A stretch of 61,130 nt of DNA from Fomitopsis serialis (taxonomy: Eukaryota; Basidiomycota; Agaricomycetes; Polyporales; Fomitopsidaceae): contig NW_025955193.1 of assembly GCF_022376445.1 (NCBI RefSeq), positions 1-61,130 on the forward strand. Reading direction: 5' to 3'. The notes under the pieces were generated by a model that was not told the DNA's origin, did no database searches, and saw only the letters and a list, made by a program, of their open reading frames with translations. This document shows positions 1-10,983 of the stretch, one piece after another. How positions within the stretch are numbered: position 1 is the first letter of the stretch; the number at the start of each line of letters is the position of its first letter. Position numbers and translations under genes: made by a program.

Positions 1-57
1 CCCACCCATTCAAGATAGCTTCGTCTCGACACGTATGAGCTGTTCCGCATTTGTCAG

Positions 58-869
58 GATTGTATGATGCTCATGATTGGGTTGCAGGGCAGTATCAATT
101 CCAACCGAGCTGCATTTCCGCAGACTCCACATCTGAATCAGCCCGAGATCAATCCATGGTCGCCTCATCATACGAGATGTACCGTGCGCCGCACGGGTCA
201 CCCTACACCGCGCCCATGGGACACCGACCCTTCGCCCACCCACAACAGCGACAAAACGAGTACGCCCCCGGACGACTACCTGTTGATAGCATCTACTCGC
301 CACGAGAGCCGGTATCAGTGCCAACTATGGTGCCACCCTTCATCCCTGCACCCGTCCAGCAAGCGTCGCCTGCACCGTCTTTTGAGTACACGCCACGTGG
401 ACCATCTGTACTGCAACCTCTTGTTTATACACCCCAAGGTTCGCCTGCGCCATCCATCAGACATCTGCGAGGCCTACCGGGTGCGCTACCTGCTGTTGGC
501 TCAGGGTGGCAGCATGGCCCATTTGCTACGCCTCAACGTATTCATTCAGCGCTACAGATGCCATGGCCAGGCGTGTCGCCACCTCATCCTACACCGCCTA
601 TCATGTATGCTGCCCAAGGCATACCATATAGTAGGTACACTGTGTCACCTTTTCCAGCACTCCATTATGCATCTACGACTCCTGTCCATACGACACCATC
701 CGGCTCGCGTACAGTAGCAATGCCACAGACATACTCTCGAGTCCCTACTGCTGACATCTACCCTGTGCACTATGGATCATCTATACCTGTATCAAACTCG
801 CCACCTCCCCCTAATGCACCGAGTCCCACAGAACCATCCTCGTCTTCCACTCCGTGGAGATCATTGTAA
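58..869 (+). CDS. Pro/Ser/Tyr-rich hypothetical protein, 3' exon only
   Basis: An open frame runs to a stop at 867-869 and encodes about 270 residues of disordered Pro/Ser/Tyr-rich sequence with loose repeats of the form YTPxGSP and TTPxxS. No ATG opens the frame: an in-frame stop lies at 36-38, and a good acceptor (TTTGTCAG, ending at 57) precedes the open part, so I read it as the last exon of a gene entering from the left. Its final 100 bp overlap, antisense, the 3' end of the DUF6589-type gene. No family is recognised. Low-complexity composition can keep a frame open by chance, so coding status is uncertain. Confidence 0.35.
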
Positions 870-2483
870 TTATCATATGTAATCACATTGTCATTGCAGT
901 TGTCAAAAACGGTACCATTGTCCAGCACTGATGTCTCCGGATCGGGCGTGTCCTTTGCTTCCACACCCGCCCCACCAATTGGATAGCCAACTGCAGGGTC
1001 AAACGTCGTCGACTTGATGTACTGAGAAAACTTCCCATTTTGCCAGGCCCGTGCGCCAATATTGAATACATCGACAATCGCGGACTGAGGTTGGTCATTT
1101 GCGCCCGAACTCTTCTTTTTCCCTTTGGATTTGCGGGGTGGTGCTGGAACGAAACGAGGCTTGTCCCGTGACAAGGTATGTAGGCCCTCATTGATCATGT
1201 CTTCGACCAAAACTCGCATGTCGTTCTGGAATGATATCTCTTTGTGTCGTCGCCGGCGGTCAGGGTCACCGAAGAATCGTGCCACGAGGTGAGATATATC
1301 CCGGAAAGCCTCCACACTCGCCGAACCTTTTGCCATGATGTACTCAATCGTGACAGCATTTCCCGATGCAATGAAGACACGCTGCAAAAGTGACCCATCA
1401 CTCAGATTCAATTTTGATCCTGGACTGGACCAAATTGAACGCTCACCTTGACCCAGAAATTACACTGCTCGAGGTACAGATCGGCTGCGATCCATCGACC
1501 ATGAACTCCCCATCGATTCACAAACCATGCCTTCTCCAACGCTGTCCGCAACGCAGTGGGAAGTTCGTACTTCCACTTGACGTGAACCTCGACACACTCG
1601 CGCGCGTAGTTGTGCTGACCTGCGCCTTCAAAAGAAAACGCCCAGTACTTCAACACTCGAAGGACACGGCCCGCATCCGCATGTGCTACGGCATGCTCGA
1701 ATTCGCAGAAGAAGAGGGCATCGCGGATGAAGTAGATCGAGTGTGCAAGGCAGTCGTCCCCAATGGACTGAGCCTTGATCGCCTCGCTTCCCACCGTGAA
1801 CCGCTCTCCAATCTCCCTAGTGACTTCATGGAGATCCTTGAGTGATGGCGTCCAATTCTTCAGGTCATCCCAGGACCCGAGGCCCTTGATAACGCTGATG
1901 CTAATTCCTCAGTAAGCCATACACAGTTGAAGCACCATCGAACGCACATCACGCAATGCAGCAGCCTCGCAATCAGTGAATGCCTTATTAAGGCCTTTGC
2001 TGCAGCATAATTCGGCTTAGAGGCGTCCCAGGTGCGATGTAGGAGTCCTTTATGAGTGGCCAGTGACGAACGATCCAGAGTCGAGTTGCCGAAGTGAACA
2101 CGCATAAGCATGTGAGTCGCTTGCAGGGCAAAATGCCATAGCGCACTCGTTTCTTCGACGTATTCGAGGCGCTCCATAGAATCCACGTCGTCCACACGCT
2201 CGCGTCTCGCAACACGCAGATTTCGCGCAGTAAGCCAGTCTCCTTGCATGATCTTCGTCTTGCTAGCCCATTCTTCCTCGGTGAGAGTAGACCGCTCCTG
2301 CATATCCTTCAAAACCTCGATAACACCCTTTTTAGACCCCTCGTTGACATCGAAAACGCCAAAGGGCCGAAAATCGGTTACCTCAGGCGCCAACGGCCGG
2401 TCTCGTGGCATCGCATCTGCGAAGGCCTCTAGCATTTGGCCTCGGCCCTCCCAGTTTTGGCTACCAGGTGTGTACCGTATCAA

Positions 2484-2491
2484 CATCTCGC
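2484..2491. repeat. hAT target-site duplication, left copy
   Basis: CATCTCGC directly abuts the left terminus of the 2492-4764 element and is repeated exactly at 4765-4772. It lies inside the DUF6589-type reading frame. Confidence 0.88.
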
Positions 2492-4764
2492 TAGGGCAGA
2501 GCACGGGTACACCCGCGGGTGTCCCGAGGTGTACCCGTACCCTTACCCGCCCGGGTACAGACCCGCGACAGCGGGTACGGGTTCTGCACGGGTGCAGGCG
2601 GGTCTGCGGGTCCACGGGTAAGTGGGCGGGTCCGCAGGTAAGTGAGTGGGCGTGGATGGGTGGGCAACTTGAACCACATAGGTGCTCGGTTGATATGGGT
2701 TGCACGCGCCCCGGCCCTGCCGTCGCGGTCACCCGTGTTTGCTCACGCGCGTCCCGTTCGTCGGCCGTGCTTGCGCGCTGGGCATTCGCCCTGTGTGCTC
2801 GCGGTCACCGTGCGTGTATTGCTCGTCTGCACTCTGGGGCCGCCTGTTTCCCTCTCGCTCGCTTTCCCTCTCGCCCGCCTGCCTTCTCGCTCGCCCACCC
2901 ACCCGCTCTCCCCCTCAGCTTCTCTTCCACTCGCCCAATCACTTGTCTCCTTGATCACTCGCCCCCTTGCCTACTCGTCCGCCCGTCCGCCCATCCGCCT
3001 GCCTGCTCGTCCGCCCTCCCGCTCGTCCGCCCGCCCTCCCGCTCGTCCATCCGCTCGCCTGCCCGCGCGCCCATTTTCCCGCCTGCGCGTACATCCGTCG
3101 GTTGTGTCTGCGTGCTGGGCATTCGCCCAGCGCGCTCGCGGTGGGCGTGTGCGGTCGCCTCCTCGTCCGCCCGCCGACTCACTCGCTCGCTTGCCGTTCT
3201 GCTCGCCCGCCCGCCCGTCCGTCCACCCGTCCGCCCGATGGCTCCTGACCGTTTGTCGGCCTTGTATGTGTGCCCGCGGTCGTCGTACGCGTCGCGCAGC
3301 ACGTCGACGCGTCCTGCGCCTGCCGTTAGTGAGCCCGCGCGCGTATGCCTGCACTCACCTGCAGACCCTCACCCTCGCCCTCGTCGCGCCCTCGCCCTCG
3401 CCTCGCTCTCGCCCGTCCCCGCGAGCCAATCACCCGTTCCCGCACTCCGCTCGTCCACGCCGGCCGTCCGGTTGTCGCTGCGCCCAGGCCCGTGGTGTGT
3501 CCGTCGGCTGCGGTGTGCGGTATAGTCGTTGATCAGTGATCATGCCTGCCAGCACGGTCACGATGCAGGCGTCGTTTTGTGCTCCCAGGCCCGAGGAGAT
3601 CGTCCTCATGCACCAATAGGATGCGAACACGATGGAGAGCACATCCTTCCCGAGCACTTCCCAGAGTTTGGCTAAGAAACAGTGCGTGAGTACGGGTGGG
3701 TGGACAAGAACAGGCGGGCAGTCGAGAAGCCGCGAGCGAGTGTACAGGCAAGAGGCAGGCTCTGAACCGAGGGTGGGCGCGAGAAGTCGACGGCGCGGGC
3801 ACGAGAAGGACGGCGTGCTGCAGTTTACCTAGTATGAGGGTGATGACAAGCACTTAAGAACAGGTGGATGTGTGAGATAGCAAGATGGCGAAGAAGGGCG
3901 GGTAGTAGGCGAGGCGAGGGAGGGCAACGAGTGCGGGCGAACTGGCAAGCTGGCAGATGAGCCGGCAGATGAGCGAACAAGCAGGGGTGTATGCCGGTGG
4001 GCAAGACGGCGGCAGACAGGCAAGAGAGAGTGGATGAGCGAGTTGGCGAGAAGGCGAGCCTGAGCAGATGAGAGCGGGCAACCGAGTGGGCGAGCGAGCA
4101 GGCGTGTGAGAGCAACGGCGAGCAGACAAGGACGAGTAAACGGGCGAGAGCGGGAGGGAGGGAGAACGAGCATGAAGGCGAGGGCAGCAGGCGAGACAGT
4201 CGGCGAGGACAGGCAAGCAAAAACGACTAGTAGTTAGGGCAGGCAGGCATGAACGGGCGGGCGTGAGAGGGCCAGCGGATGGGAAGCACAAATCTGCGGG
4301 ATGCGCAGACGAGCAGGCAAGTAGGCACCGCGAGCTCGTTGCTCATTGATGCACCTACTCACACAGCGAAGAGTTGGGTACAAAAATCATCAGTGAGTGC
4401 GCTGAAGACTCACCTTCAAGCATTTTTCGTGCCTCCGCATTCCTTTTGTTCACTACTCCAACCCCTCGTCCTCCGCTTCCTTTGTGTACGCTCATTGCGC
4501 TCGGGCGTGTCGTCTCGGGGCCGTTGTATCTTCAGCTTTTGAATGCGCGTTCACGCGGCGGGATGCGCAGACTGCCTCTGGCGCGTCGCGGTTGTTCGAG
4601 TCGGTGGCGGCAGCACCGCGGGCGGCGTCTGGCGTTTGCACGAGTGACGGGTACGGTCACGGGTACGGGTTTGGTCCGGGTCACAAAAACGTGACCCGGA
4701 CCCGTACCCGGGCGTACCCGTACCCGGTACCCGCGCGGGTTCCCACGACCCGTGCTCTGCACTA
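2492..4764. mobile_element. hAT-like DNA transposon, non-autonomous
   Basis: The termini are 17-bp inverted repeats differing at one base: TAGGGCAGAGCACGGGT at 2492-2508, and its complement at 4748-4764. They are flanked by a perfect 8-bp direct repeat, CATCTCGC, at 2484-2491 and 4765-4772. A TAGGG-type end plus an 8-bp target duplication is the hAT signature. Both subterminal regions (2500-2640 and 4640-4750) are packed with GGGTAC/GTACCC repeats, the kind of array hAT transposases bind. No transposase-like protein is visible. The interior is a C-rich arm (about 2750-3450) followed by a G-rich arm (about 3690-4280), and all its long frames are Arg/Pro/Ala low complexity. The perfect duplication suggests a fairly recent insertion. 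Confidence 0.88.
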
Positions 4765-4772
4765 CATCTCGC
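4765..4772. repeat. hAT target-site duplication, right copy
   Basis: Exact repeat of the 8 bp at 2484-2491, directly abutting the right terminus of the element. Confidence 0.88.
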
Positions 4773-6574
4773 CAATGAGACTGATGAAGGCCTTCTCCAT
4801 GTGTTCATCGTCAGCATGAGTTGGGCGAATGTCTGAAAGGCGTGCCTTCGCTCGCTGGCCCCGGAGAGCAAGCTTCGCCTTGAGGTTCAATGCTTCTTCG
4901 TCAAGCCCGGGCAACAGAACAACGGCCGCATTCGTCGCATGGATCATTGAATGACGGTTCGTGATTCGCTCCTGGAATTTACGCAGATACAAGTTGATGT
5001 TGTCGAAGATGATGTAGAATATTGCACTACTGGTGAGCACCGCGATGGCGAGGCGTATGGCATCCTTCGACATCTGCACTTTCATGTCCTCTATAGTCGT
5101 GATTGAAACTGACAGGCCGATATTACTGAGCATGTTCAGCACACGAGAACTGGTCCCTGAGATGCCGAAGAAAAGGCCAAGGGGGAGTGCGAGTACATTT
5201 GTGGCACGATTTCGGACAAAGGCAAGCATCATGATTGCCGTGATGATCGCCTGAATACAGTGAGTCTCGAGCCTTATACCACAAATGTGAAGCTACGCAC
5301 TATCATCGGGTTACGGGTGAATCCCAGGTACTGCGCACGCCAATCCTCAGGTGCCGGCCCCGTGTCCGCAAATGGATCACTGGCAATACCCTCCGAATGT
5401 CCTCCGCCTCCGGCGCCTTCGACTGGCTCGCTCCCAACAGGTGGTACATCCTCTTCTCCATCCGACGTCTCCCCTGCACGACGTTCCAGTGCCTCGGCCT
5501 TGCGCGCGAGATCCTTGCGGTACCGATTTGGCGAGGCAGTGAAGACATGGAGATACGAAATGGTGAAAGGCGCCAGTGTTCGCAGCCTATCTGCAACTGC
5601 CGCGGGATCCAAGAGTCTCCGCACATCGGCTATGGTGAGTTCTTTAAGCCGCACTCTGAACGAGTTCTCTTGAATAACACGGTTGCTCTCGTCAAGCGCG
5701 ATCTTGTGCGCGCAGGGCTTGACAATCCGCTCGTGGAGCTCGCCTCGGGTACGTGGCCACTCGTCGTGCCAAATATTGTATAGTTCTGATGGCCCATACC
5801 ACTCGCTCTGGCCTGCGCCTTTCCAGATGCTCAGGAAGGTTCCTGCTCGCTCGCGGACCACCCGGATCTTGCTGGTGAAAGCGAACGTCAGCAGCTTGCT
5901 GAGTGCTAGCCCGAGGTATATTATCAATGAAAAGACAAGGTGCAGCTTGTCGGCCTCCGAGGTTGGCTGAGCAGTGTGTTCGAAGAGGTCATCCCAGTAG
6001 GCTCGGTCGAATTTCAGATTTTCTGACATGTCTCGCAGCAGGACGAGACAGATAAGAGTTTGGCTTACACATGGCGACCTCGGAAAACTCCTGCACCATT
6101 TCTCCAGAGCTTCGCGGAAGCAAATCCGCCAGTACGACAGCTCAGGACGCGCCGACGCGCGACGCGCCACTTTGGGTTTACGCGCATGTAACGCGTCTGT
6201 CACACGCAGACACGACCTGTCACGTCCCACCCTCCGTCTACTGTATGATCTCTGCAGGAGATGCAACTTCAACAGGGCATCCCCAATTGCCTGGGATAAT
6301 GAGTATGCATTTAATGACTATTGCTGAGTAGTTTTGGTACACCCGGAGGCATATGTTGTATGTATCGAGGCCTCGCGCGCGTCAGGCTGTGCTTCGACAG
6401 AGTCACCCTCGCGCGATGTTTGTAGCATCGCACCAATGCAGTCGTAAAACACCGTATATTCACAGAATGTTCATTGGACTCGTAGCTACAGGTTTCTCAC
6501 TGACAGCGAGGGAATCGGAGTATGTGGAAGCACGCTGCATTTTTGCGACTGACCCCCCTAGTCCCAGCCACTTT

Positions 6575-6633
6575 CGAGCAAGCCCCTTCTCCGAAGGTGG
6601 CCGGGTACCGGCCCGGAGACAGGGCTTGCTCCG
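6575..6633. repeat. Imperfect palindrome
   Basis: CGAGCAAGCC at 6575 and its near complement ending at 6633 enclose further complementary blocks (CTCCG, GGCCGG/CCGGCC), so the segment could fold into a hairpin of about 25 bp per arm. It lies in the gene-poor gap between the DUF6589-type gene and the exon-like repeat array. No target duplication was found. Confidence 0.5.
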
Positions 6634-6689
6634 AACCTAGGCCATACCCATGAAGTCATGCTCGACTCCGAGTCGGATGTAGCTTATTG

Positions 6690-8708
6690 TGAAGCAACGA
6701 GGTGCGTCAGCGAATATACAATCACGTATGCAACAGACTGTTGATCTCATGCAGGATTCTGGCATGTCCGAGTTGACGAAAATGCAGCCCGCCGAGGGTC
6801 CGGACTCCGTTCGAAGTGACAGTGTGCCGGTAAGTGCTCTCATTTAACATTAGTGTGCGTTGCTCACGAACACAGCCCCGGACGTCAAGTATCAGTGTCA
6901 TAGACTCGTAACGGCCATGTGGTTGTTGCGTATCCGCATATGGTATGTCTGTCAGTTGCAGCGATCGGTATGACTGTACTAACGAACACAGGTCAACAGG
7001 CATGAAGTAGTACGAGGATACTATAGCACTCCCACGTTTGATGTGCCTAATGAGGTGAGTACCACTACTTGAAGGGCACACGTCGCCGGTCGTGCTCACA
7101 CGCAGTGTATATGTAGTCGCACCTTCTGTACTCGGCCAACGGAGTACTGGTAGTACAACTAATGGCGGCGCAGGCGGGTGTCACCCGATGCGCGAGTGAG
7201 CACTTGTCACGTCAAGTTAGAGCTGTGTCGTCCACGGCGTGAGGATCCTGCGGCTGGCATATTGTAGGTGTCTTGTTGTCCGTTATGTCTTGCAATAGAC
7301 TGATCATCGCGTTCTCAGCCCATTGACGTGTCCGATTAATGTGCATAGTCGGGTAATGAACATTGTCATTTGAGCCGTACTCGAACTATCAGTTGCAAGG
7401 GGTATCGATCCCCAAGTCTTGCATTTGATGAACATGTTCCAAGGTCAGTCAATGCCACAGCTATCCTGGAACGGCAATATATATATGGAACGCCGTCCGG
7501 CGAGCGAGGTATTACGGCCAGGTTCGTGGTGAACGTCGATCGGTCCACGTCGATGCACTGACCCATGTTTGTTTGATGTAGCTTCTGACTAACGTTAAAC
7601 AAAGAGTGCGTCCATCGTGCGGTATGCATCCTGTTCGAGTCGGCCATGCATGGTAATGTATATATGGATCGTCTTCCCGCGAGCGGGCTCTCCGTGAGGG
7701 TGCGTAGGTAGCCATATCCATACTCGCAGTGACACTGACTGACATTCGATGAGCAGGGGTGTCCTTCTAATGTCATCCGAGGACGATCCGGGCCAACAAC
7801 AGGGAGCACGTCGACACTGTCAGGCTCCCGGACGTTCTCAGCTGCCCCGCTTGTGACCGCGGCCGACCGGCGCGCGGGTAGTCGTGTGTTCATGCGCTAC
7901 GAGTCATGATCAACGACGAAGGCAGCACTTGTAGGGCTGCGAGACTGACTAGTAAGTGTGTCAACATGCATTGTGATAATTAGACTCTGACGGGATATGC
8001 GCTGGGCGGAGCTTCTCGCACTTGCTATGTACAACGCCTCGAACAGCGATGTATATATGTATCGATGTCCGGCGAGCAACGTCTCGGGCCATGTACTGGG
8101 TGCGTCGTCGATTAACTCTACCTGCTGACTTTGTAGTGCCCGGACCAGCAATGTATGTATATATCGACTTCCGGCGAGCGACATCCCGGGCTGTGCGCAA
8201 GGTATGTCGTCCATCTGACACCGACACTATATCACTGACATGACGTGCCGTGTCGCCGCTGACATGCGCGTGCAGGATCGGGGCACGAGTGCTGCCCCTC
8301 CCTCGCTGCACCGCCGAGCTGTCGCCTCGTCGTGCATGTCGGTGTATGTACAGATCGCCGTCCGGCGAGCGGGTGACTTTGACCAGTAAGCAGTCCGTCT
8401 CGCCTCTTGGTTCGCCGATGCTGACGCAGGGACAGGGCGCCGAGACTGGCGTGTCGTGCGCGCCGCTAGTGTCCTTCCGGGTGAGTGTGCATTTGTGCTG
8501 AACTTGTGACGGCACTAATTGCATGTGCGAGGACGAGGCGCGTCAACGACCCGTCTACTGTCGTCACAGGCCGATGTCGACTCTTCGGTCGTACCTCGCA
8601 GTCGCTCACGAGGAGCCATTCCACTTGGTGAGTCGCCCGTCGCGCGTTGGCAAGCGGCATGTGCTGACAAATCGACAGGGACCGTCGCGAAGACTATTAG
8701 GGGTTTAA
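6690..8708 (+). other. Putative multi-exon gene built of very short, repeated exons
   Basis: This stretch has a dense succession of splice-like signals. Convincing introns are 6840-6885, 8202-8275 (AAG|GTATGT ... CTGAC ... GTGCAG), 8481-8531 and 8628-8678 (GTGAGT ... GCTGACAAATCGACAG). Exon-like segments of 27-100 nt lie between them. At the 3' end, segments 8430-8480 (17 codons), 8532-8627 (32 codons) and 8679-8705 plus a TAA join in phase 0 if the preceding donor is at 8373. A second chain of frames, ending at 8722, is also open. At least five units share a motif with SGER in one frame. I could not build a single consistent frame upstream, so this may be a fast-evolving micro-exon gene, a decayed one, or a repeat array that mimics splice sites. 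Confidence 0.3.
7475..8400 (+). repeat. Five dispersed copies of a ~55-nt exon-like unit
   Basis: Copies start near 7475, 7655, 8047, 8149 and 8341. Each has a TATATATG-like run followed 8-12 nt later by TCCGGCGAGCG (CCCGCGAGCGG in the second). Each then reaches a GT donor-like site (GTTCGT, GTGCGT, GTGCGT, GTATGT, GTAAGC) 24-32 nt beyond. The 8047 and 8149 copies both follow a CAG acceptor-like triplet and have exactly the same spacing from motif to donor. Spacing between copies varies from about 100 to 390 bp, so this is not a simple tandem array. Confidence 0.6.
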
Positions 8709-9105
8709 CGAGATGGCATTGACTGTGTATGTACATGCGACGACCGACGGACGAGAGGGACGCACCTGTGGTGGGAGGGCTACGCGTTGCAGTGTGCGAC
8801 GCGTAGAGGGCCTCTCTTTTTTTTTTGTTGTCTCGTCAGCATGTACATACCGGGACCCGTTTGCGCGTGGCAGAAAAAGTTTCAGCACCCCATAACACGC
8901 GAGCTCCCTGCGGGGAGGCGAAACTATGCCCGAAAAAAGTACGTTTTTGGACTTGGGAAAAACGTCGCGTTGTCTCTCGCCAGCCAATCGCCGTGCTCGC
9001 ACGTAAAACACCCACGCCCGCCGTGCGACGATCCCCGCCCCGCCCCCACGCCGCACTCCCACGCGTACTTCCCACGAAAAGCACACACATTCGGGTGCTG
9101 CTAAG
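8709..9105. other. Gap without a recognised gene
   Basis: It contains a T-run at about 8818-8828 and no frame that I trust. Minus-strand reading from the arrestin gene continues open here, but the residues are no longer arrestin-like. Confidence 0.5.
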
Positions 9106-10983
9106 TACGGAGATTCTGTAGATCTTCATCTTCGTCCAGGGCATGAAGGTCAAGCTGATGGGCATAACCCCGCCAATCGGGAAGCTCCGCCCAGAGATGG
9201 TGATGAGGTACTGCATCTGTGTGTCCCACTGGCGTTCGACGATGATGCTCTCCGTCTCCTCGAGGTCATCTTCCGACGGACACGTAACGACCGTGATCTC
9301 CTGCGCCGCGGACATCTTCGTCGTGAACGTCCCCGGCCGGTGCGCATACGCCTTCAGCTTCCACGTCACGTGCCCGAGGTCGCAGTGCAGCGTCGGCGGC
9401 GAGCTCGCGGGGATCGCGAAAGAGATCGGCCATGTGTACGTGCCTTCACGACGGCAGGACCGCAGATGGACTAAGTTGAGCTTCGGGGGTAGACGAGCCG
9501 TAAGGAGCGATGCTCACCTTTTTTGAACTCCTTCCAGCCTTCTCCCCACTCCTTCCCATCCTCGCCGTCTAATCCCAGCACTTCGCTGACCCGTTCGAGG
9601 GTAGAGCGCTCGCGGTCCCTCGCAGGCGGGCCCTCGTCGTCGTCGTGGAATACGTCTTCGAATGGACGCTCGCGCGTGCGCCCCCGAGGGGGCGTAGCGT
9701 CGCCTCCGTAGCCGTCCGGGAACGACGACCGCGAGCGTGAGCGCACACGGTCCATGACGACGTCCAGCAGCGCGTTCGACACGTTCGCGAAGCTGAACCG
9801 CTTGTGCTTCCGTCCGCGCCCGTCGTCCGCATGCTCCCGGAAGTCCGACGAGCCTTCGCGCTGATGGCGCTGATTGCGCTGGTCGGCCGAACGCGAGAGC
9901 GAACGCTGCGTGGCCGGGGCGGACGCAGGCGGGGTGGGCAGAGGGCTATGGCTGCTCCCGACGAGGAACTCAGGGCGTTCGTCGTCTAACGACGGGCGCG
10001 CAGATTGCGAGTGCGAGCTGCTGGTTAGGCGCAGGCTAGACGCGGAGGACCCGCCCATCCGGTGAAGAGGAGACGGGTGTCGCGCAGATGCGAGGCCTAC
10101 GGTGTGGTCAGTACGCGTGTACCCGGGGACGAGTGAAAAGACCCACTGCTGCGTTCCGTGTCCGGTTCGGAGCTGCGACCCTGGCCGTACTCGTCCGCAG
10201 ACGAGGCAGCCTCCTGGGTGGGTAGCTCGTCGACGGTGTTCATGCGATGCGAGACGGACGCGGCGGGGGTGAGGAGCGTCGGACTGAATGCATGCTGTGG
10301 AACGGTCTCTGCGGTCGGTGTGTAAGGGGGTGAAGCGGTCAATATAGGGGGGAGGCCGTTGTCGCGGTGCGCGACGTAATCACGCTGGAAATACGTCTGG
10401 TCGACGCTCATATTTCGCCTCGACGCGAATGCGTTGTTCAGAAGTGCCGGTGGCGGACCTCGGTCACGGCCCCTCCGCTCATCACTGGGCGGCCGGTGAA
10501 CCGTACCGTGCATATCTTCACTCGAGGATTCGGAGCGGTCGTCGTCATCACGGTCGAGCGCAATGCCAGGACCCACGGAGAGCGTGCGCCGGCTGTTCCT
10601 GTATGGTGTCTCCGAGCCAGCGCGAAAGAGGATATATGACTGTGCGTAGATCTCGTGCTCCTCGGTGACTTCGACACGGCGCGCGCCCACTCCTTTCAAG
10701 TGAAGAAAGAGCGGTGAGAAACTCCCAGAGAACGGCGGCAGTTTTGCGACATACCTTCAGGCCAGGCCGTGCTCGTCTTTCCCACCAGCTCGATTTCAAT
10801 GCTGGAGATCTTCGTCGGCTTGACGAGCGTGAGCGTTAGCAGCCCACGAAGCATGCCAGGAGGGGCGTCGGCCTGCATGTTGCGGGGTCTGCCGGTGGCA
10901 TCTCCTGCGCGGAGGAACACCACGGACTCTGCGAGACGGATGTCGAAGGCATTCTTCTGGGGCTGTTTCGTCGGCGTAGGCAT
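9106..10983 (-). pseudogene. Arrestin-domain (ART-like) protein gene, 3' truncated
   Basis: The frame joins 10983-10755, 10692-10147, 10096-9518 and 9443-9106 through introns of 62, 50 and 74 nt, all phase 1. The start MPTPTKQ is followed by the arrestin N-domain (FDIRLAESVVFLR, LTLVKPTKISSIEIELVGK). A long Ser/Arg/Asp-rich disordered insert fills exons 2 and 3, and the fold resumes in exon 4 (GTYTWPISFAIP, HVTWKLKAYAHRPGTFTTK, ESIIVERQWDTQ, FPIGGVMPISLTF). Fungal arrestin-related adaptors recruit Rsp5/Nedd4 ubiquitin ligases to membrane transporters. The similarity stops abruptly after IYRIS near 9106, where relatives continue with the rest of the C-domain; no such exons are found down to 6.7 kb. 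I saw no PPxY motif. The gene is probably truncated; a long intron with unrecognised exons is the alternative. Confidence 0.65.

Larger units (their letters stand above)
770..6272 (-). pseudogene. DUF6589-type protein gene, split by a hAT element
   Basis: The minus strand encodes blocks I recognise as the basidiomycete family DUF6589 (function unknown). An N-terminal part lies at about 6029-5301; an ATG at 6029 is plausible, but the frame is open to 6272. An intron of about 50 nt follows (5251-5300), then 5250-4765. After the transposon the frame resumes at 2491-1915, has an intron near 1864-1914, and ends at the stop at 770. Typical motifs are GDWLTARNLR and ERLEYVEETSALWHFALQ mid-protein, and HADAGRVLRVLKYW then WVKVSVQFG near the end, followed by a Lys-rich, disordered tail. 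The insertion lies inside the target-duplication codons, and the frame is the same on both sides, so the gene was open when hit. It is now disrupted unless the element excises. Confidence 0.7.

Noticed and set aside
2248..3532. Long plus-strand frames rich in Arg, Pro and Ser inside the hAT element
   Set aside because: They come from C/T-rich low complexity; the other frames are equally open and no protein motif appears.
7380..7425. Possible tRNA T-arm (GGGGTATCGATCCCC)
   Set aside because: The loop is one base too long, and no matching acceptor stem, D-arm or A box is found at the right distance on either strand.
8713..9104. Plus-strand frames after the exon-like array as further exons
   Set aside because: They lack the shared motif and good splice edges; the T-run and composition look non-coding.
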